The notes beneath the pieces are model-generated. The model did not search any database. It had not been told where the DNA came from and saw only the letters and a program-made list of their open reading frames with translations. Below are positions 45,031 through 55,703 of a stretch of 64,000 nucleotides of DNA, piece by piece. Source of the DNA: Prosapia bicincta (lineage: Eukaryota > Arthropoda > Insecta > Hemiptera > Cercopidae); assembly GCA_036971475.1 (NCBI GenBank), contig JBAIZL010000005.1, forward strand, positions 168,635,886-168,699,885, given 5' to 3'. The translations under genes were made by a program, and so were the position numbers. The first letter of the stretch is position 1; every line of letters starts with the position of its first letter.

Positions 45031-46345
45031 GAGGAGAGACTATGTCATTATAGAGTAAAGTAATGTCTGTGTATGTCATTATAGAGTAAAGTAATGTCTG
45101 TGTATGTCAATATAGAGTAAAGTCATATCTGTGTATATCATTATAGAGTAAAGTAATATAGGTGTATGTCATTATACAGTAAAGTAATATCAGTGTATGT
45201 CATTATAGAGTAAAGTAATGTCTGTGTATGTCATTATGGAGTAAAGTAATGTCTGTGTATGTCAATATAGAGTAAAGTCATGTCTGTGTATATCATTATA
45301 GAGTAAAGTAATATCGGTGTATGACATTATAGAGTAAAGTAATGTCTGTGTATGTCATTACAGAGTAAAGTAATGTCAGTGTATGTCATTATAAAGTAAA
45401 GTAATGTCTGTGTATGTCATTACAGAGTAAAGTAATGTATGTGTATGTCCTTATAGAGTAACGTAATGTCTGTGTATGTCTTTATAGAGTAAAGTAATGT
45501 CTGTGTATCTCATTATAGAGTAACGTAATGTCTGTGTATGTCATTCTAGAGTAAAGTAATGCCTGTGCATGTCAATATAGAGTAAAGTAATGTCTGTGTG
45601 TGTCATTATAGAGTAAAGTAATGTCTGTGTATGTCATTATAGAGTAAAGTAATGTCTGTGTATGTCAATATAGTGTAAAGTAATATCGGTGTATGTCATT
45701 ACAGAGTAAAGTAATGTCTGTGTATGTCATTATAGAGTAAAGTAATGTCTGTGTATGGCATTAAAGAGTAAAGTAATGTATGTGTATGTCCTTATAGAGA
45801 AACGTAATGTCTGTGTATGTCTTTATAGAGTAAAGTAATGTCTGTGTATCTCATTATAGAGTAAAGTAATGTCTGTGTATGTCATTATAGAGTAAAGTAA
45901 TGCCTGTGCATGTCAATCTAGAGTAAAGTAATGTCTGTGTATGTCATTATAGAGTAAAGTAATGTCTGTATATGTCATTATAGAGTAACGTAATGTCTGT
46001 GTATGTCAATATAGAGTAAAGTCATGTCAGTGTATATCATTATAGAGTAAAGTAATATCAGTGTATGTCATTATAGAGTAAAGTAATATCGGTGTATATC
46101 ATTGTAAAGTAAAGTAATGTCTGTGTATATCATTATAGAGTAAAGTAATATAGGTGTATGTCATTATAAAGTAAAGTAATATAGGTGTATGTCATTATAG
46201 AGTAAGGTAACATCGGTGTATGTCATTAAAGAGTAAAGCAATGTCTGTGTATGTCATTATAGAGTGAAGTAATATCGGTGTATGTCATTATAGAGTAAAG
46301 TAATATCGGTGTATGTCATTACAGAGTAATGTAATATCGGTGTAT
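45031..46345 (+). repeat. 31-bp satellite array, left block
   Basis: About 42 units of the 31-mer 'gtcattatagagtaaagtaa' + 'tgtctgtgtat', with frequent variants ('atatcggtgtat', 'atataggtgtat', 'caatatagag'). Continuous with the right block at 59,958 before the LTR element inserted. Confidence 0.97.
46342..46345. repeat. target-site duplication GTAT (left)
   Basis: GTAT precedes the left LTR and is repeated right after the right LTR (59,958-59,961). The satellite there would read 'cggtgtatgtcattata' without the insertion. Confidence 0.9.
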
Positions 46346-49300
46346 TGCAACGGACCGTGCCAACACCCACTCGCAGCACCGTGCCATCAACCCTACCGTC
46401 GACCAGCACGCGCGCGCAAGCCCGCCCACCAACGCCCGTTGCAGAGCAAGAATTTTGAAACGAGCCGCTCGCAGCAAAAACCACGAACGCTGTGCAATGC
46501 TCGCCAAAATCTGCCAGAGAACAAGTCACTGGACTTAAAAAAGAAAAAACCTAACTTGCTGCGGATTCTACCCTTAACGGGTAAGTCGTCCCGGGGGATG
46601 GGTTCTTTTGAAAGACATCTAAACGGCGAAATGACCATATCAGCTGTAGGAGAGTGTAAGAAACTTGTTTAAAATAATACTCAGTTTGTTTGCAAGTTAG
46701 TTAAAAAATCTTTATTTTTTAATTTTTAAAAATTTAAAATTTAATATTACAATGCCCAGTCTGCAATTTATTTGACAAAAAAAAAAAATATCCTTTGTGT
46801 TGGTTCTTAACACAGTTAAGAAACCAACTCTGCTTATTTTAGTTGACATTTAAATTTAAATTAAGAATTTACGATTTTAATTTTCTTTCATTCAGAGTAT
46901 GCCAAAGCGTAAAACTTCGCTCTACTTGACGGTCAATCTTACTTGTCGGAAATATAACCCTTTACAACTTGTCATAATTTTATTTCATTATCCCAGGTCC
47001 TCAACCTTGCGATTTTAAACGTCAATATATGGTTTTGTTTACTTAACTTTTTACTGAAAATTTTAATTGTTACAAATTACAAATATTCGTTGATTCAAGC
47101 AAAGCCTTACTTTTCAACACACTCCGAAAGATCCCTACTTTTCACATTTTGTTCAATTTATTTAAACTTTCTAAACACACTACTTTATTTATGGCCATAT
47201 TTTACATAGCCATTTAAATGATATAATTTTTTCTATATCTTTATCAATTTAAAATGAGCAATTTACAATTCGAATTCTATTTACTTTAGCAGGTAAAATT
47301 TCAATCAATTTTACCAAACAACCTAAAAGCAATTTCATAAAACATATCAAATTATATAAAAACCAATTATGAAGTACATACTGAAACAAAAATTACATAT
47401 AAAACATATAGCCATATCTCCTACAAGATTATCAAAATATTTACTGAACATCAAATCATAATTTATAAAAATTGTTAAAACATCTGCTGAATAAATTCAA
47501 ACACCTTCCCATATTGAAATTATAATATTTAAATACATATTTTAATAAAAATGTTGACTGAAACATATTTAAAACCTTTTTCAAACATATCTTCACTCAT
47601 TTACAAAATCTACAAATTTATTTATATTCATTTAACCCTTTGATTAGAAAATATTTAACCCTTTGATTACTCTTTGATTAACCCTTTCGGCATGAAAATT
47701 CACATAATGAAATTTATTTATATTTATTAAAACCTAGTTACACCCTTTTGAACTGATCCTTGATCATTTACAAAGAAATTTACAAATTTTAAAATTTATT
47801 TAACCCTTTGATTAGAAAATATTTAACCCTTTGATTCTCATTTGAATTAACCCTTTCTTCATGACAATTATGCATACTGAAGTTTAATTAAAATTTATTT
47901 AAAATTTATCAATGCAATTTCTGAAGGAAATTGCTATTTAATAAATTTTTAGTAACCTTTGCTAAATGGCTACAAGCCCATTTGCCTTTATTTAGAACTT
48001 ACATTTTTTAAACCAATTTGCAAAGATTTCAATTTTCTTTCTAAGTTACTCTACCACCAAGATATTATTTTAAATACACATAAATCATGAAATAAACAAT
48101 ATATATATACTTATAATTCAAAAAAGAAAACTTATATTAACATATTAATTTGGTTAGCTAGACCCACTTACAAATTTAAAATCTCTTGTTTAACTTAACC
48201 CTTTTATTGTACCTTTTAAAAATTTAAAATCTACCCATATTAAAAACATTTCCCTTTATTCTTACTCAAACCTTGGTTTGATTCAATTTATTTTATACAC
48301 ATATATAATTTCACCCTTTTCTAACTAAAATCAAAAGTTTACATTAAAAAGCTTCAATTTGTTAGAACCCTTGTTCATTTTAAATGAAAACAATTTATGT
48401 CAATTTGTTTCATATGGAAAAATGTCGTAATGACTCCTTCTAAATAAAATACCAATTTAGTTAAATTTAATTATATGAAGTAACACTCCTGTTTATAGGA
48501 GTACCTGAAACTAAAGCATAGCCTTCCAATCAGCTGTAGTAAACAATGGCCTTTGTCCGCCATCTTGGATATTTACTTTTAGCAAATTATATTTAACTTT
48601 ATTTCAACACATCTTTTATTTAAATTCTTTACACCTTCATAAGATTTTAAACTCTTTAATTAATTTAAATCCCTTTATTTGATTTGTTTATTTAAATCCC
48701 TTTCCCTTTACATAAGTTCTAATCTAAAATTTCTATTTCCCTTACATTAATAAAATACAACATAATTTCTGCATTTATGGCATCGCCATCTTGAAACCCC
48801 CCACTCTTTAAAACAAAGCCACCAGCATTTACTTGTAAAATTTAAAGTTTACTGTTAATGATTTGAAAATTTATTTAAATTTTATAACATTTTCCCAATT
48901 TAGAAAAAATTCTTCAAATTAAAATTTTAATTTGCAAAGGGAAAACAATTTAGATCTGACCTGATTCCACACAAAGCATGGCTTGCCTTTCTTCTCCCTC
49001 TCTTCTCCGTCTCTCCCTTTGTTCTCCAACGGGGTGGGGAAAATCCGGCTTGGCTGTTGCTTTGCTTCCACGTAAGAATACTTGGATGACTTCCCACGCG
49101 TTGCCGCCATCTTTGAAATCCTCCATCCCTTTGTGTGTCTGCTAGGCCTCAGGTAGATCAGCTCGCTTCACCCTTTGGTTGAAATCCTTCCATCTTCTTT
49201 CTTCGATGCCATTCGCACCTCTTTTAAATTTTAACGGTTACCAGTAAAATTTTAGCTTTAAGCCCTTCTTTTAACACAGTTCTTGGGCATTTCTTAACAC

Positions 49301-50142
49301 AGAAAAGAAATAGAAAAATCTTTTAAAAACGTTTATCAATTTAGTTAGATTTTGTTTAACTTTGTTAGAAATTTAGACTCACACTTTTAAAACTGTTTGC
49401 TAGGTTACACTGTTCACATCGCCTTGTCTTTCTAGTAAGGCTGTAACACACACATTTAACGACGCTCGCACATAATTTGATGGAAATTTATGGGAACCTC
49501 TTTCGCAGCGATCTTGAAATGCGAAAGGGCCCCATACGAAACTACAGCGTCACGACATCTCAACGAAACAAACTTTCCCTAGCCACTCATAGTTTTTGAA
49601 CTATTGACGGTAACAAAACTATTGTTCATTGTTTTACCGGAGCTACGCCCGACACCGACCTTACCCTTCGAGAGTCCTGGTTTAGCTGGGGCTTCAAAAG
49701 ACGCTTGGCCTGCACCACCCGGGAAAACACCCCCACCTGCAGTCCGTTCCCACGAGTTGACAACCAATAAGGATCTTAAATCGATGTCGCCTGATCGGCG
49801 CGCGCACTTCTTTTGTACTAGTGCGTAACGGCTCGCAAAATTGATAGACCGATCGATTTAATCCATTTTTTCGATCAAGCCGTATAACTCTTTAAGGGTG
49901 TTTCTGATGGAATTTTATTATTCTTTATTTTTGATTTTTCTCGTCTTGCTTTATCTCTGGAAATGTCGATGGTAACTCTAGGCCAATTTTGACCATCTTC
50001 CCCTTGCAAACGGCCTTAAATTTAAGTTGCAAACCCTTCCCACGGTGGCTTGGTTTGTTTTACTTACAAGAACTTTAGACTCTTTATGTTTTACATGTTA
50101 TCTTTTTGCGGCATGTATTCCAAGAGAATATTGCCCGCCGCA
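46346..50142 (-). repeat. 3' LTR (about 3.8 kb) of the gypsy-type element
   Basis: Starts TGCAACGG and ends GCCCGCCGCA on the plus strand. Read on the minus strand it runs TGCGGCGGGC...TTGCA, the TG...CA rule of LTRs. It matches 56,164-59,957 nearly base for base except for the first ~55 bases. Small frames inside it (for example 46,393-46,672 and 48,919-49,110) occur in both LTRs but have no family resemblance. Confidence 0.97.
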
Positions 50143-50158
50143 AGATCCCCCTTTAAAA
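50143..50158 (-). promoter_or_regulatory. polypurine tract
   Basis: On the minus strand TTTTAAAGGGGGATCT lies immediately before the 3' LTR (first LTR base at 50,142). This is the plus-strand primer of reverse transcription. Confidence 0.85.
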
Positions 50159-50927
50159 TTGAGACAAAAAAATTTTTTTGCAAGTATCTCAAAAAAAAAA
50201 ATTTACTTATACTAAAAAAAAATTTATTTTTTGAGATTTATCTGTTTTCCTATTTTATTTGTGGGTGCTAGCTAACTCTCAATTACCTTACTTATATATC
50301 TACTTGTCCTTGGTCCTCTTCTACCTCTTCTCACTGAAACACTTAAAACACTTATACCATATTAATAAGTACAACCATAAGTTTATGCATTTTTATAAAA
50401 CTCACAACTCTCACTATTCACTCACAGGCATGATACAATAAATCTGATCTTGTTTTCTCTTTGCTTTATTTTTTAAAAGTTAAAAAATTTAAAAAATTTT
50501 TTATCTTAAATTTTCCATTTCTTAATTCCCCTACATTTATACCCTCGTTAGTGGCTTTCTTTTATCTTTTTCATACATACATATAAACATTTTACATTTC
50601 TTATAAATACACTCCAAAATATCTAACCAAGTTCTTACAATTTACCAGCAGTTATTTACTTACGCTCCTTATCTTAAGTGAGGAACGATGTTCAGGTGTT
50701 CCCCTCTCACTCTCTGGCGCTGTCCCTATCAGCTGGCGTTATCTTGCCTACGCATTAGTCGGCCGCTCCACACAGCTGTGACCTTGTGTAGCAAAGCTAC
50801 TTCCTCATCTTTTTTGCCTGGGTCAGTGCTCTTACTGTAAACACAACTTTGGATCGATATTTGTTGCACTCCGGCAACATACATTTTTTGTTTTGAAGTC
50901 AGGTCAGCTATCAGGCTTCCTTGTTTA
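50159..50927. other. non-coding 3' region of the LTR element
   Basis: No env or other ORF of note. Low-complexity A/T runs near 50,180-50,240 and 50,460-50,530. Confidence 0.6.
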
Positions 50928-52136
50928 TTATTTGTCTACGTATAATTTTATATCTTTAACATCGTACCTTCCTCTTACTTTATTTGTCACAATATTTGCC
51001 ACTTCATAGGTCTTACGCCCTAGTTTCCTGGTTATTTTAAATGGGCCTTCGTAAATCAATAGTAACTTTTCTGTCTCTTTTCTTTGCACATTGGAGCGGT
51101 TATGCCTTGTGATTAACACTAGGTCGTTGACTTGGAAGTGCGTCTCCTTACAGGTTCTATTTGTCCTTGCCGCTCTGTAGTCTCCCTTAGTCCTAATTCG
51201 CTGAAATACTTTCTGAAGCATCTCCCTCCTAGTCTCCACTACCGCATCCCTACAATCCTCAGGGATATATCCTTCCCATACATAGTTTGTTTCCACTCCC
51301 CAGTGGACCATTGCCGGCGTGTAGCCTGTGATCTCGTGTGGCATTTGGTTATGATTTTTTTCTATGTATTGCAAGTATTTTTGCCATGAGGATTGTGCAT
51401 TACTACAGTATGTCCGTAAAATTCTTCCCAAATCTCGATTTATACGCTCGGCTAAATTTACCTGGGGATGCCGAACAGGGATAAGAATGTGTCTCACTCC
51501 TACTGCCTCGATCCATTCTTTCCACTGTTTGGAGGTAAATGCCGCGCCGAAATCGGTAAGAATTTTAATCGGTTTTCCCACTGTATTAAAATACTCAGTC
51601 TTGCGATCGATGGAGGTTTTGGAGTTCGGGCTTTTCACAGCGTATAATTTTAGGAACTTTGAGAACACGTCAAGGATCACTAGTACGTGTCTCGCCCCTC
51701 CTATACTCCTGGGTAGGGGCCCTAAGAAGTCTACGGCAACCATTTCCCCTGGTTGTTGTGTAAGGATTGGTCTTGTTAATGCTTGTGAGTACCTGTTAGT
51801 ATGCTTGGCGTATTGACATATTTTGCATCTCCTTATCACTTCCATAACCCTTTGGTACATATTCTTTATATAGAAGCTCCGACCTAGCATTTTTGCCAAT
51901 TTATTTCTCCCAATGTGCAAGTACACCTGGTGTACTTCGTTTATGAGTGGCTCAATGTTCCCTTCTGGAATCACTATTTTATTTTTTCCTCTCACTTTAA
52001 AGCACAAATATCCTTCTATTACCTCGTATCTCGGGTACCTTTGTATATTTTCTGTTATGTTATTTAAATCTATTTGTTCCCTTTGTCCTTCTTTCAATGA
52101 TAGGATTATTTGTCTTAAGGGTCTCTCGCCTTTCAT
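50928..52136 (-). CDS. integrase (gypsy-type pol, C-terminal part)
   Basis: 402 codons, uninterrupted. Zinc-binding N-terminal domain: His69, His74, Cys104, Cys107 ('HQVYLH', 'CKIC'). Catalytic core: Asp136 ('VAVDFLGPLP'), Asp195 ('ILTDFGAAFTS') and Glu230 ('HPQVNLAERINR'), the DDE triad. C-terminal GPY/F module: 'YEGPFKITRKLGRKTYEV' at about 362-379. It inserts the element's DNA into the genome. The frame is open upstream of the Met to about 52,180 ('EQAVIRLNE'), so the true protein was part of Pol and the Met is only the first one after the deletion. The frame is shifted relative to the protease ORF, so this integrase cannot be made as a normal Gag-Pol product from this copy. Confidence 0.95.
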   Translation of the reverse strand: MKGERPLRQIILSLKEGQREQIDLNNITENIQRYPRYEVIEGYLCFKVRGKNKIVIPEGNIEPLINEVHQVYLHIGRNKLAKMLGRSFYIKNMYQRVMEVIRRCKICQYAKHTNRYSQALTRPILTQQPGEMVAVDFLGPLPRSIGGARHVLVILDVFSKFLKLYAVKSPNSKTSIDRKTEYFNTVGKPIKILTDFGAAFTSKQWKEWIEAVGVRHILIPVRHPQVNLAERINRDLGRILRTYCSNAQSSWQKYLQYIEKNHNQMPHEITGYTPAMVHWGVETNYVWEGYIPEDCRDAVVETRREMLQKVFQRIRTKGDYRAARTNRTCKETHFQVNDLVLITRHNRSNVQRKETEKLLLIYEGPFKITRKLGRKTYEVANIVTNKVRGRYDVKDIKLYVDK

Positions 52137-52137
52137 T

Positions 52138-54018
52138 TCATTTAGCCTGATAACTGCCTGCTCGTTCTTTAGTTTTCAATTTATGTTTATACTTATTGGA
52201 CCTTCCTGGAGTCTCGCTGAATACCTCTTTGTATTCCTCTATTAATTTTTCCAGCCTTTCCTCCTGAGTCTTCGTGAGAATTGATTTATTTTTATCCTGC
52301 TGCTGTATTGTACTTAAGTTTCTTACATTGTATACTCGACGTGGTTTCAGTGTTTGGCCATTTTTAAAATTTTTGTGTTTCTTTCTCTTTACTCTACTCT
52401 TCCAATTTACAACTCCTAATCTCCTCCTCATCCTGTATCTGGGTCTACTTCGTTTTGCCTTGTCCTGAGTTCTCTTTTCTCCTCCTTTTTCCTTCCTATT
52501 ACGCTTGTTTTTCTTGTCCTCTGGCTCGCTCGCATCCTTGTTTCCTTCCGGGATTTCCGCATGGTCGTAGGAACATCCTGGGCCTCCTTGTCCTCTTTGA
52601 ACTTTTCCTCCTATTTCTTCCTCTTGTCCTTTATACCTTTTGTGCCTACTTTCGGCTTTCCCGGGCTCTGCCCTTTTTTCCGCCCTAGTTCCACGTGTAT
52701 GACCTTCTTTGCTCCTCCCTTCCGGCACATTTCTGTCTGCCTTGCCATCGGCTCCTCTTCTTTTGCTTACAGCTGCTGCTCCCTTCTTGCTTTCTTTTTG
52801 CTCTATTTCTTTTGCCTCCTGGCCTTCTGGTTTTCCCTTTTTCTCCTGTTTACTACCTCTCTGTTTTACTTTTGCATTTGGTTTCTCCTTTGCCACTTCT
52901 GCTCCAACATTTCCCACAGATTGGGATCCATGTCCCAATCCCCCCCCGAGACTCGGCCACTCCGGGCTCTCGATAGGGGTAACGACGTCAGCCTGGTGTT
53001 CGGCTGGCGCCAGTACAAGCCCCTCTTCTTCGCTTGTACCAATCCATCCCACCTTGTCGATCTTTGCTCTTCTACTAATCTCTTGGAGCTCTCCTGGATG
53101 GTCTTGTGCAGATCTTACTTCTTCTCCTTCCTGAGCTTCCAAGTTAGCAACTGATGTATTTGGATGGTCTTGTTTAGGTCTTATGAAGTCGAGACTGGCC
53201 ATCTCTCCTTCGACCTCGAAAGTCATGAAGCGTCTCTCCATGTTGATACGGGCTTTGAGTCGATGTAACAGATCGCAACCCATGACAATTTCCGCTCGTA
53301 AGCGTTCCACCACCATGAAGCTACTTTCTATTACATGACCTCCCATACTCAGAGGAATAAAGGCCTGCTTACGGACTCTTATCTGGGGTGTCTTCACCGC
53401 CATAATAATGCCCGTATTGCTTACCGGCAATTCCAAGAATTCTTTCCCTTGGCGCTTCAGCTCGTTATACAGGTTGCCCTGTATAACGGACACGTCCGCG
53501 CCGGTGTCAATCTCAACACGCACTACCTGTTGCCAGATAGCGCCTATGAGTGCAGGGCATTCCTCAGAATTCTGGGATTGTCGGGGCAACAAACCTTCCT
53601 CCTCGAGCAGGTCGTCTCGTATCTCCATATTGAGACCTCCTAACTTCCTTGTTTGTTCTATGTCTGGCTGTTGAGCCGTGGCTCTTATCTTTTCTGGCTT
53701 TTCATCTCCTTTATTTTCCTGATTCGGAGTTTCTTCTAGTTGGCTTGCATTTCCGTTTCCTTCTTGGATCTTGGCTAGGTCACTGGAACTCTTTGGGCCT
53801 CCCTGTTTTGCAGCTTCCTGCTGCCTACTATTTTTCTCAATCTCTTCCTTTCTTCCTCCTTTACTGTTACTGGGTAGCTGTTCTACAGCATCCTTGGGCT
53901 CAGCCCCACCCATCGCCCTGTTTCCACTCTGTTCCCTTTTGCCTTCTCCTTCCAGCACGTTTTTGCTCGCTTCCCTGTCAGATGTAACTCTTTTTTGCCT
54001 TTCTTTTTCTTTTACCAT
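52138..54018 (-). CDS. pol part 1: aspartic protease with large charged linkers, truncated before RT
   Basis: 626 codons from the first Met. The frame is open upstream to the slippery site (54,150), so the natural product is a Gag-Pol fusion by -1 frameshift. Residues 1-150 are charged and low-complexity. The retroviral-type protease is at about 155-265, with catalytic Asp171 in 'VEIDTGADVSVI' and the second conserved block 'EIVMGCDLLHRL' (243-254). Residues 265-525 are a very long Lys/Glu/Gly-rich linker. Residues 575-610 ('EERLEKLIEEYKEVFSETPG', 'KYKHKL') are the start of the RT region. The ORF ends in a TGA at 52,138 just where the RT fingers should begin. RT and RNase H are missing. A segment before the protease (about 19-115) is duplicated after it (about 428-520). 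Confidence 0.93.
   Translation of the reverse strand: MVKEKERQKRVTSDREASKNVLEGEGKREQSGNRAMGGAEPKDAVEQLPSNSKGGRKEEIEKNSRQQEAAKQGGPKSSSDLAKIQEGNGNASQLEETPNQENKGDEKPEKIRATAQQPDIEQTRKLGGLNMEIRDDLLEEEGLLPRQSQNSEECPALIGAIWQQVVRVEIDTGADVSVIQGNLYNELKRQGKEFLELPVSNTGIIMAVKTPQIRVRKQAFIPLSMGGHVIESSFMVVERLRAEIVMGCDLLHRLKARINMERRFMTFEVEGEMASLDFIRPKQDHPNTSVANLEAQEGEEVRSAQDHPGELQEISRRAKIDKVGWIGTSEEEGLVLAPAEHQADVVTPIESPEWPSLGGGLGHGSQSVGNVGAEVAKEKPNAKVKQRGSKQEKKGKPEGQEAKEIEQKESKKGAAAVSKRRGADGKADRNVPEGRSKEGHTRGTRAEKRAEPGKAESRHKRYKGQEEEIGGKVQRGQGGPGCSYDHAEIPEGNKDASEPEDKKNKRNRKEKGGEKRTQDKAKRSRPRYRMRRRLGVVNWKSRVKRKKHKNFKNGQTLKPRRVYNVRNLSTIQQQDKNKSILTKTQEERLEKLIEEYKEVFSETPGRSNKYKHKLKTKERAGSYQAK
52140..52185 (-). 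other. internal deletion junction (RT-RNase H lost)
   Basis: Within these bases the protease frame leaves RT-like sequence ('YKHKLKTK') and the integrase-proximal frame ('EQAVIRLNE') begins in another frame. A small direct repeat AAATGAAATGA lies at its edge. About 1.3-1.5 kb of RT and RNase H coding sequence is expected here from the usual domain sizes (inference). Confidence 0.8.
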
Positions 54019-54122
54019 CCTTTCACTCTTCTTTATACTACTAATACTCTTTTTTATTTCTTTGTTCCGGGTCTCGGTTCCTTTTGCTCGCCATTGTCTG
54101 TCTCCATGTTGTCTGTTCTCTT

Positions 54123-55703
54123 CTATTTCGCACGAGACCCTCCCGCCTCGTTTTTTGGACTCCTTGTCCGATTTCTTGGTTCCATGTTCTGCCTTGGAGG
54201 TGGTCTGGTCTCTCTCTCCGGCCTGGGGTTCCCATTTGTGTTGTTCCTTGGGTGAGGAGGCCTCATATTTGGAGGTGGCCTCTGTTGGTACCTAGGCGGC
54301 ACCTCTCTCCCATTTATACCCCGGCTTCCGTTGTCCGTCTCCACGCCGTTCAGGAAATCAATGGCACTGGCCACTGACTCCCTATGAACGCCAAGGCTAG
54401 CATTCCGGACCTCCCTTCCGAAATGCGTCATCACCTTGTTCACGAGGTAACGCTCTGGTATCGGCGGGTCCAAATTTCTGGCTTTGTTAACCATTACTAC
54501 GAAGTATTCGGACTTGCTGTAGGGTCCCATCTCATAATACCTCCCAGTGTCTAACTGCCGCCTTATTTTCTCTTGCGCTTCAAAACCCCAGTATCTGGCT
54601 AAAAAATTAGCCTTAAACTGTCCATACTGGTCTCCTGGATTCATAACGGCCTTCCACCAGGCTTCTGCCGTTCCTTTTAAATTTCTGACCACCATCTTCA
54701 GTTTGGTCTCTTCTTCCAACATGGGGTCTACTTCATCAAAGAGCTCCTCCATGCTCTTTATAAACGCTACCGGATCTTCATTATCTTTTCCATAATACTC
54801 GATCCTTTTTGCTCCTGCAAGCTCCTGATAATCCCAGGCCCGTGGTTTTATCCAGCTAACACTTGTCGCTTGTGCTCCTGCACTTCTTACTTTGTCAGCT
54901 ACTCTTTTAACGCTGGTTTCCACTTTCTGCAGGCCTGTTTGCAGGTCCACGATTTTCTTGTCCTGCTCCAGTTGCTCCTCTTCCTCCTTTTCGATCCTTA
55001 CTTGCAATTGATCGACTTTGCTCTCATAAGTCGACACTCTTGCGTCCATGCTCACCATGTGCTGGGCTATGTCGTCCTTATGACTTTTAAACTTTTCCGC
55101 CATCCTTTCTTGGAATTGTTTCATTTCTTCTCTATCCCTTTTTTCTTTTTCTTCTCGCTCTTTCTTTTCCTGTTCTTTCTCTTGTTGTTTCTTTTTTCTC
55201 CTGCCCTCTTTTTCTTCTGCTTCCCTTATCCTTCTCGCTTCTTCATTTTGCCATCTTAACTCGGCTTGTTCTCTCTCTTTATATCTCCTCATCTCTTCCT
55301 CCTTCCTTTCTGTCTCCCTTTCTAACCTCCACTCTTCCTTCTCCCTTTGTCTTTCTAACCTTTCCTGTTCTTCCTTCTTTTGTCTTTTAGCCTCATCTTG
55401 TTCTTCCTTCTTTTGCCTTTCTAACCTATCCTGTTCTTTCTCCTTCTGTCTTTCTAATCTCTCCTGTTCTTTTTCCTGCCGTCTTTTAGCCTCATCTTGC
55501 TCTTCCTTCTTTTGCCTTTCTAACCTATCCTGTTCTTCCTTTTGCTGTCTTTTAGCCTCATCCTGTTCTTCCTTTTGCTGTTTTTTAGCCTCATCCTGTT
55601 CTTTTTCCTGTTTTCTTTCTAATTTTTCCTGTTCTCTTTCTTTCCTTAGCATCGCCATTAGCTTCTCCATTTCACTTCTTTCCTGCTGCTTTTGTGTTGC
55701 CAT
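54123..55703 (-). CDS. gag polyprotein
   Basis: 526 codons, uninterrupted, starting ATGGCAACACAAAAGCAGC about 430 bases after the primer-binding site. Residues 1-275 form one very long charged coiled coil made of a degenerate repeat (KEEQDEAKRQQ / KEEQDRLERQ). Residues about 290-455 form the capsid (Retrotrans_gag-like) region: 'RIEYYGKDNEDPVAFIKSME', 'LKGTAEAWWKAVM', 'FLARYWGFEAQEKIRRQL', 'YFVVMVNKARNL'. The tail (460-526) is Pro/Arg/Asn-rich. No CCHC zinc knuckle is present, so RNA binding may rest on the Arg-rich tail. Gag forms the particle that packages the RNA. The 3' end carries the slippery heptamer, and the TAG stop is at 54,123. Confidence 0.95.
   Translation of the reverse strand: MATQKQQERSEMEKLMAMLRKEREQEKLERKQEKEQDEAKKQQKEEQDEAKRQQKEEQDRLERQKKEEQDEAKRRQEKEQERLERQKEKEQDRLERQKKEEQDEAKRQKKEEQERLERQREKEEWRLERETERKEEEMRRYKEREQAELRWQNEEARRIREAEEKEGRRKKKQQEKEQEKKEREEKEKRDREEMKQFQERMAEKFKSHKDDIAQHMVSMDARVSTYESKVDQLQVRIEKEEEEQLEQDKKIVDLQTGLQKVETSVKRVADKVRSAGAQATSVSWIKPRAWDYQELAGAKRIEYYGKDNEDPVAFIKSMEELFDEVDPMLEEETKLKMVVRNLKGTAEAWWKAVMNPGDQYGQFKANFLARYWGFEAQEKIRRQLDTGRYYEMGPYSKSEYFVVMVNKARNLDPPIPERYLVNKVMTHFGREVRNASLGVHRESVASAIDFLNGVETDNGSRGINGREVPPRYQQRPPPNMRPPHPRNNTNGNPRPERETRPPPRQNMEPRNRTRSPKNEAGGSRAK
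54150..54156 (-). promoter_or_regulatory. -1 ribosomal frameshift slippery site A AAA AAC
   Basis: On the minus strand the gag codons read CCA AAA AAC, so the heptamer A AAA AAC is in the correct register. Slipping back one base enters the pol frame, which is open from here through the gag stop to the protease. A GC-rich stretch (GAGGCGGGAGGGTCTCG) follows at once and could form the stimulating structure. Confidence 0.85.

Noticed and set aside
45031..46345. CRISPR-like regular repeats
   Set aside because: Units are contiguous 31-mers without spacers, in eukaryotic DNA; it is a satellite.
46313..46672. Frames inside the LTR, seen twice because there are two LTRs (also 48,919-49,110 and 49,579-49,828)
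   Set aside because: Duplication by the LTR is not evidence of selection. No recognisable domain, and overlapping frames exist on both strands. A short regulatory peptide cannot be excluded.
50159..50927. Possible env gene between integrase and 3' LTR
   Set aside because: No open frame long enough and no envelope-like features on the element's coding strand.
52561..53154. Plus-strand frames opposite the protease ORF
   Set aside because: Hydrophobic Phe/Leu/Ser-rich shadows of the Lys/Glu-rich minus-strand gene.
53649..55259. Plus-strand frames opposite gag and pol, some looking membrane-like
   Set aside because: Antisense of Glu/Lys/Gln-rich coiled coil; no family resemblance.
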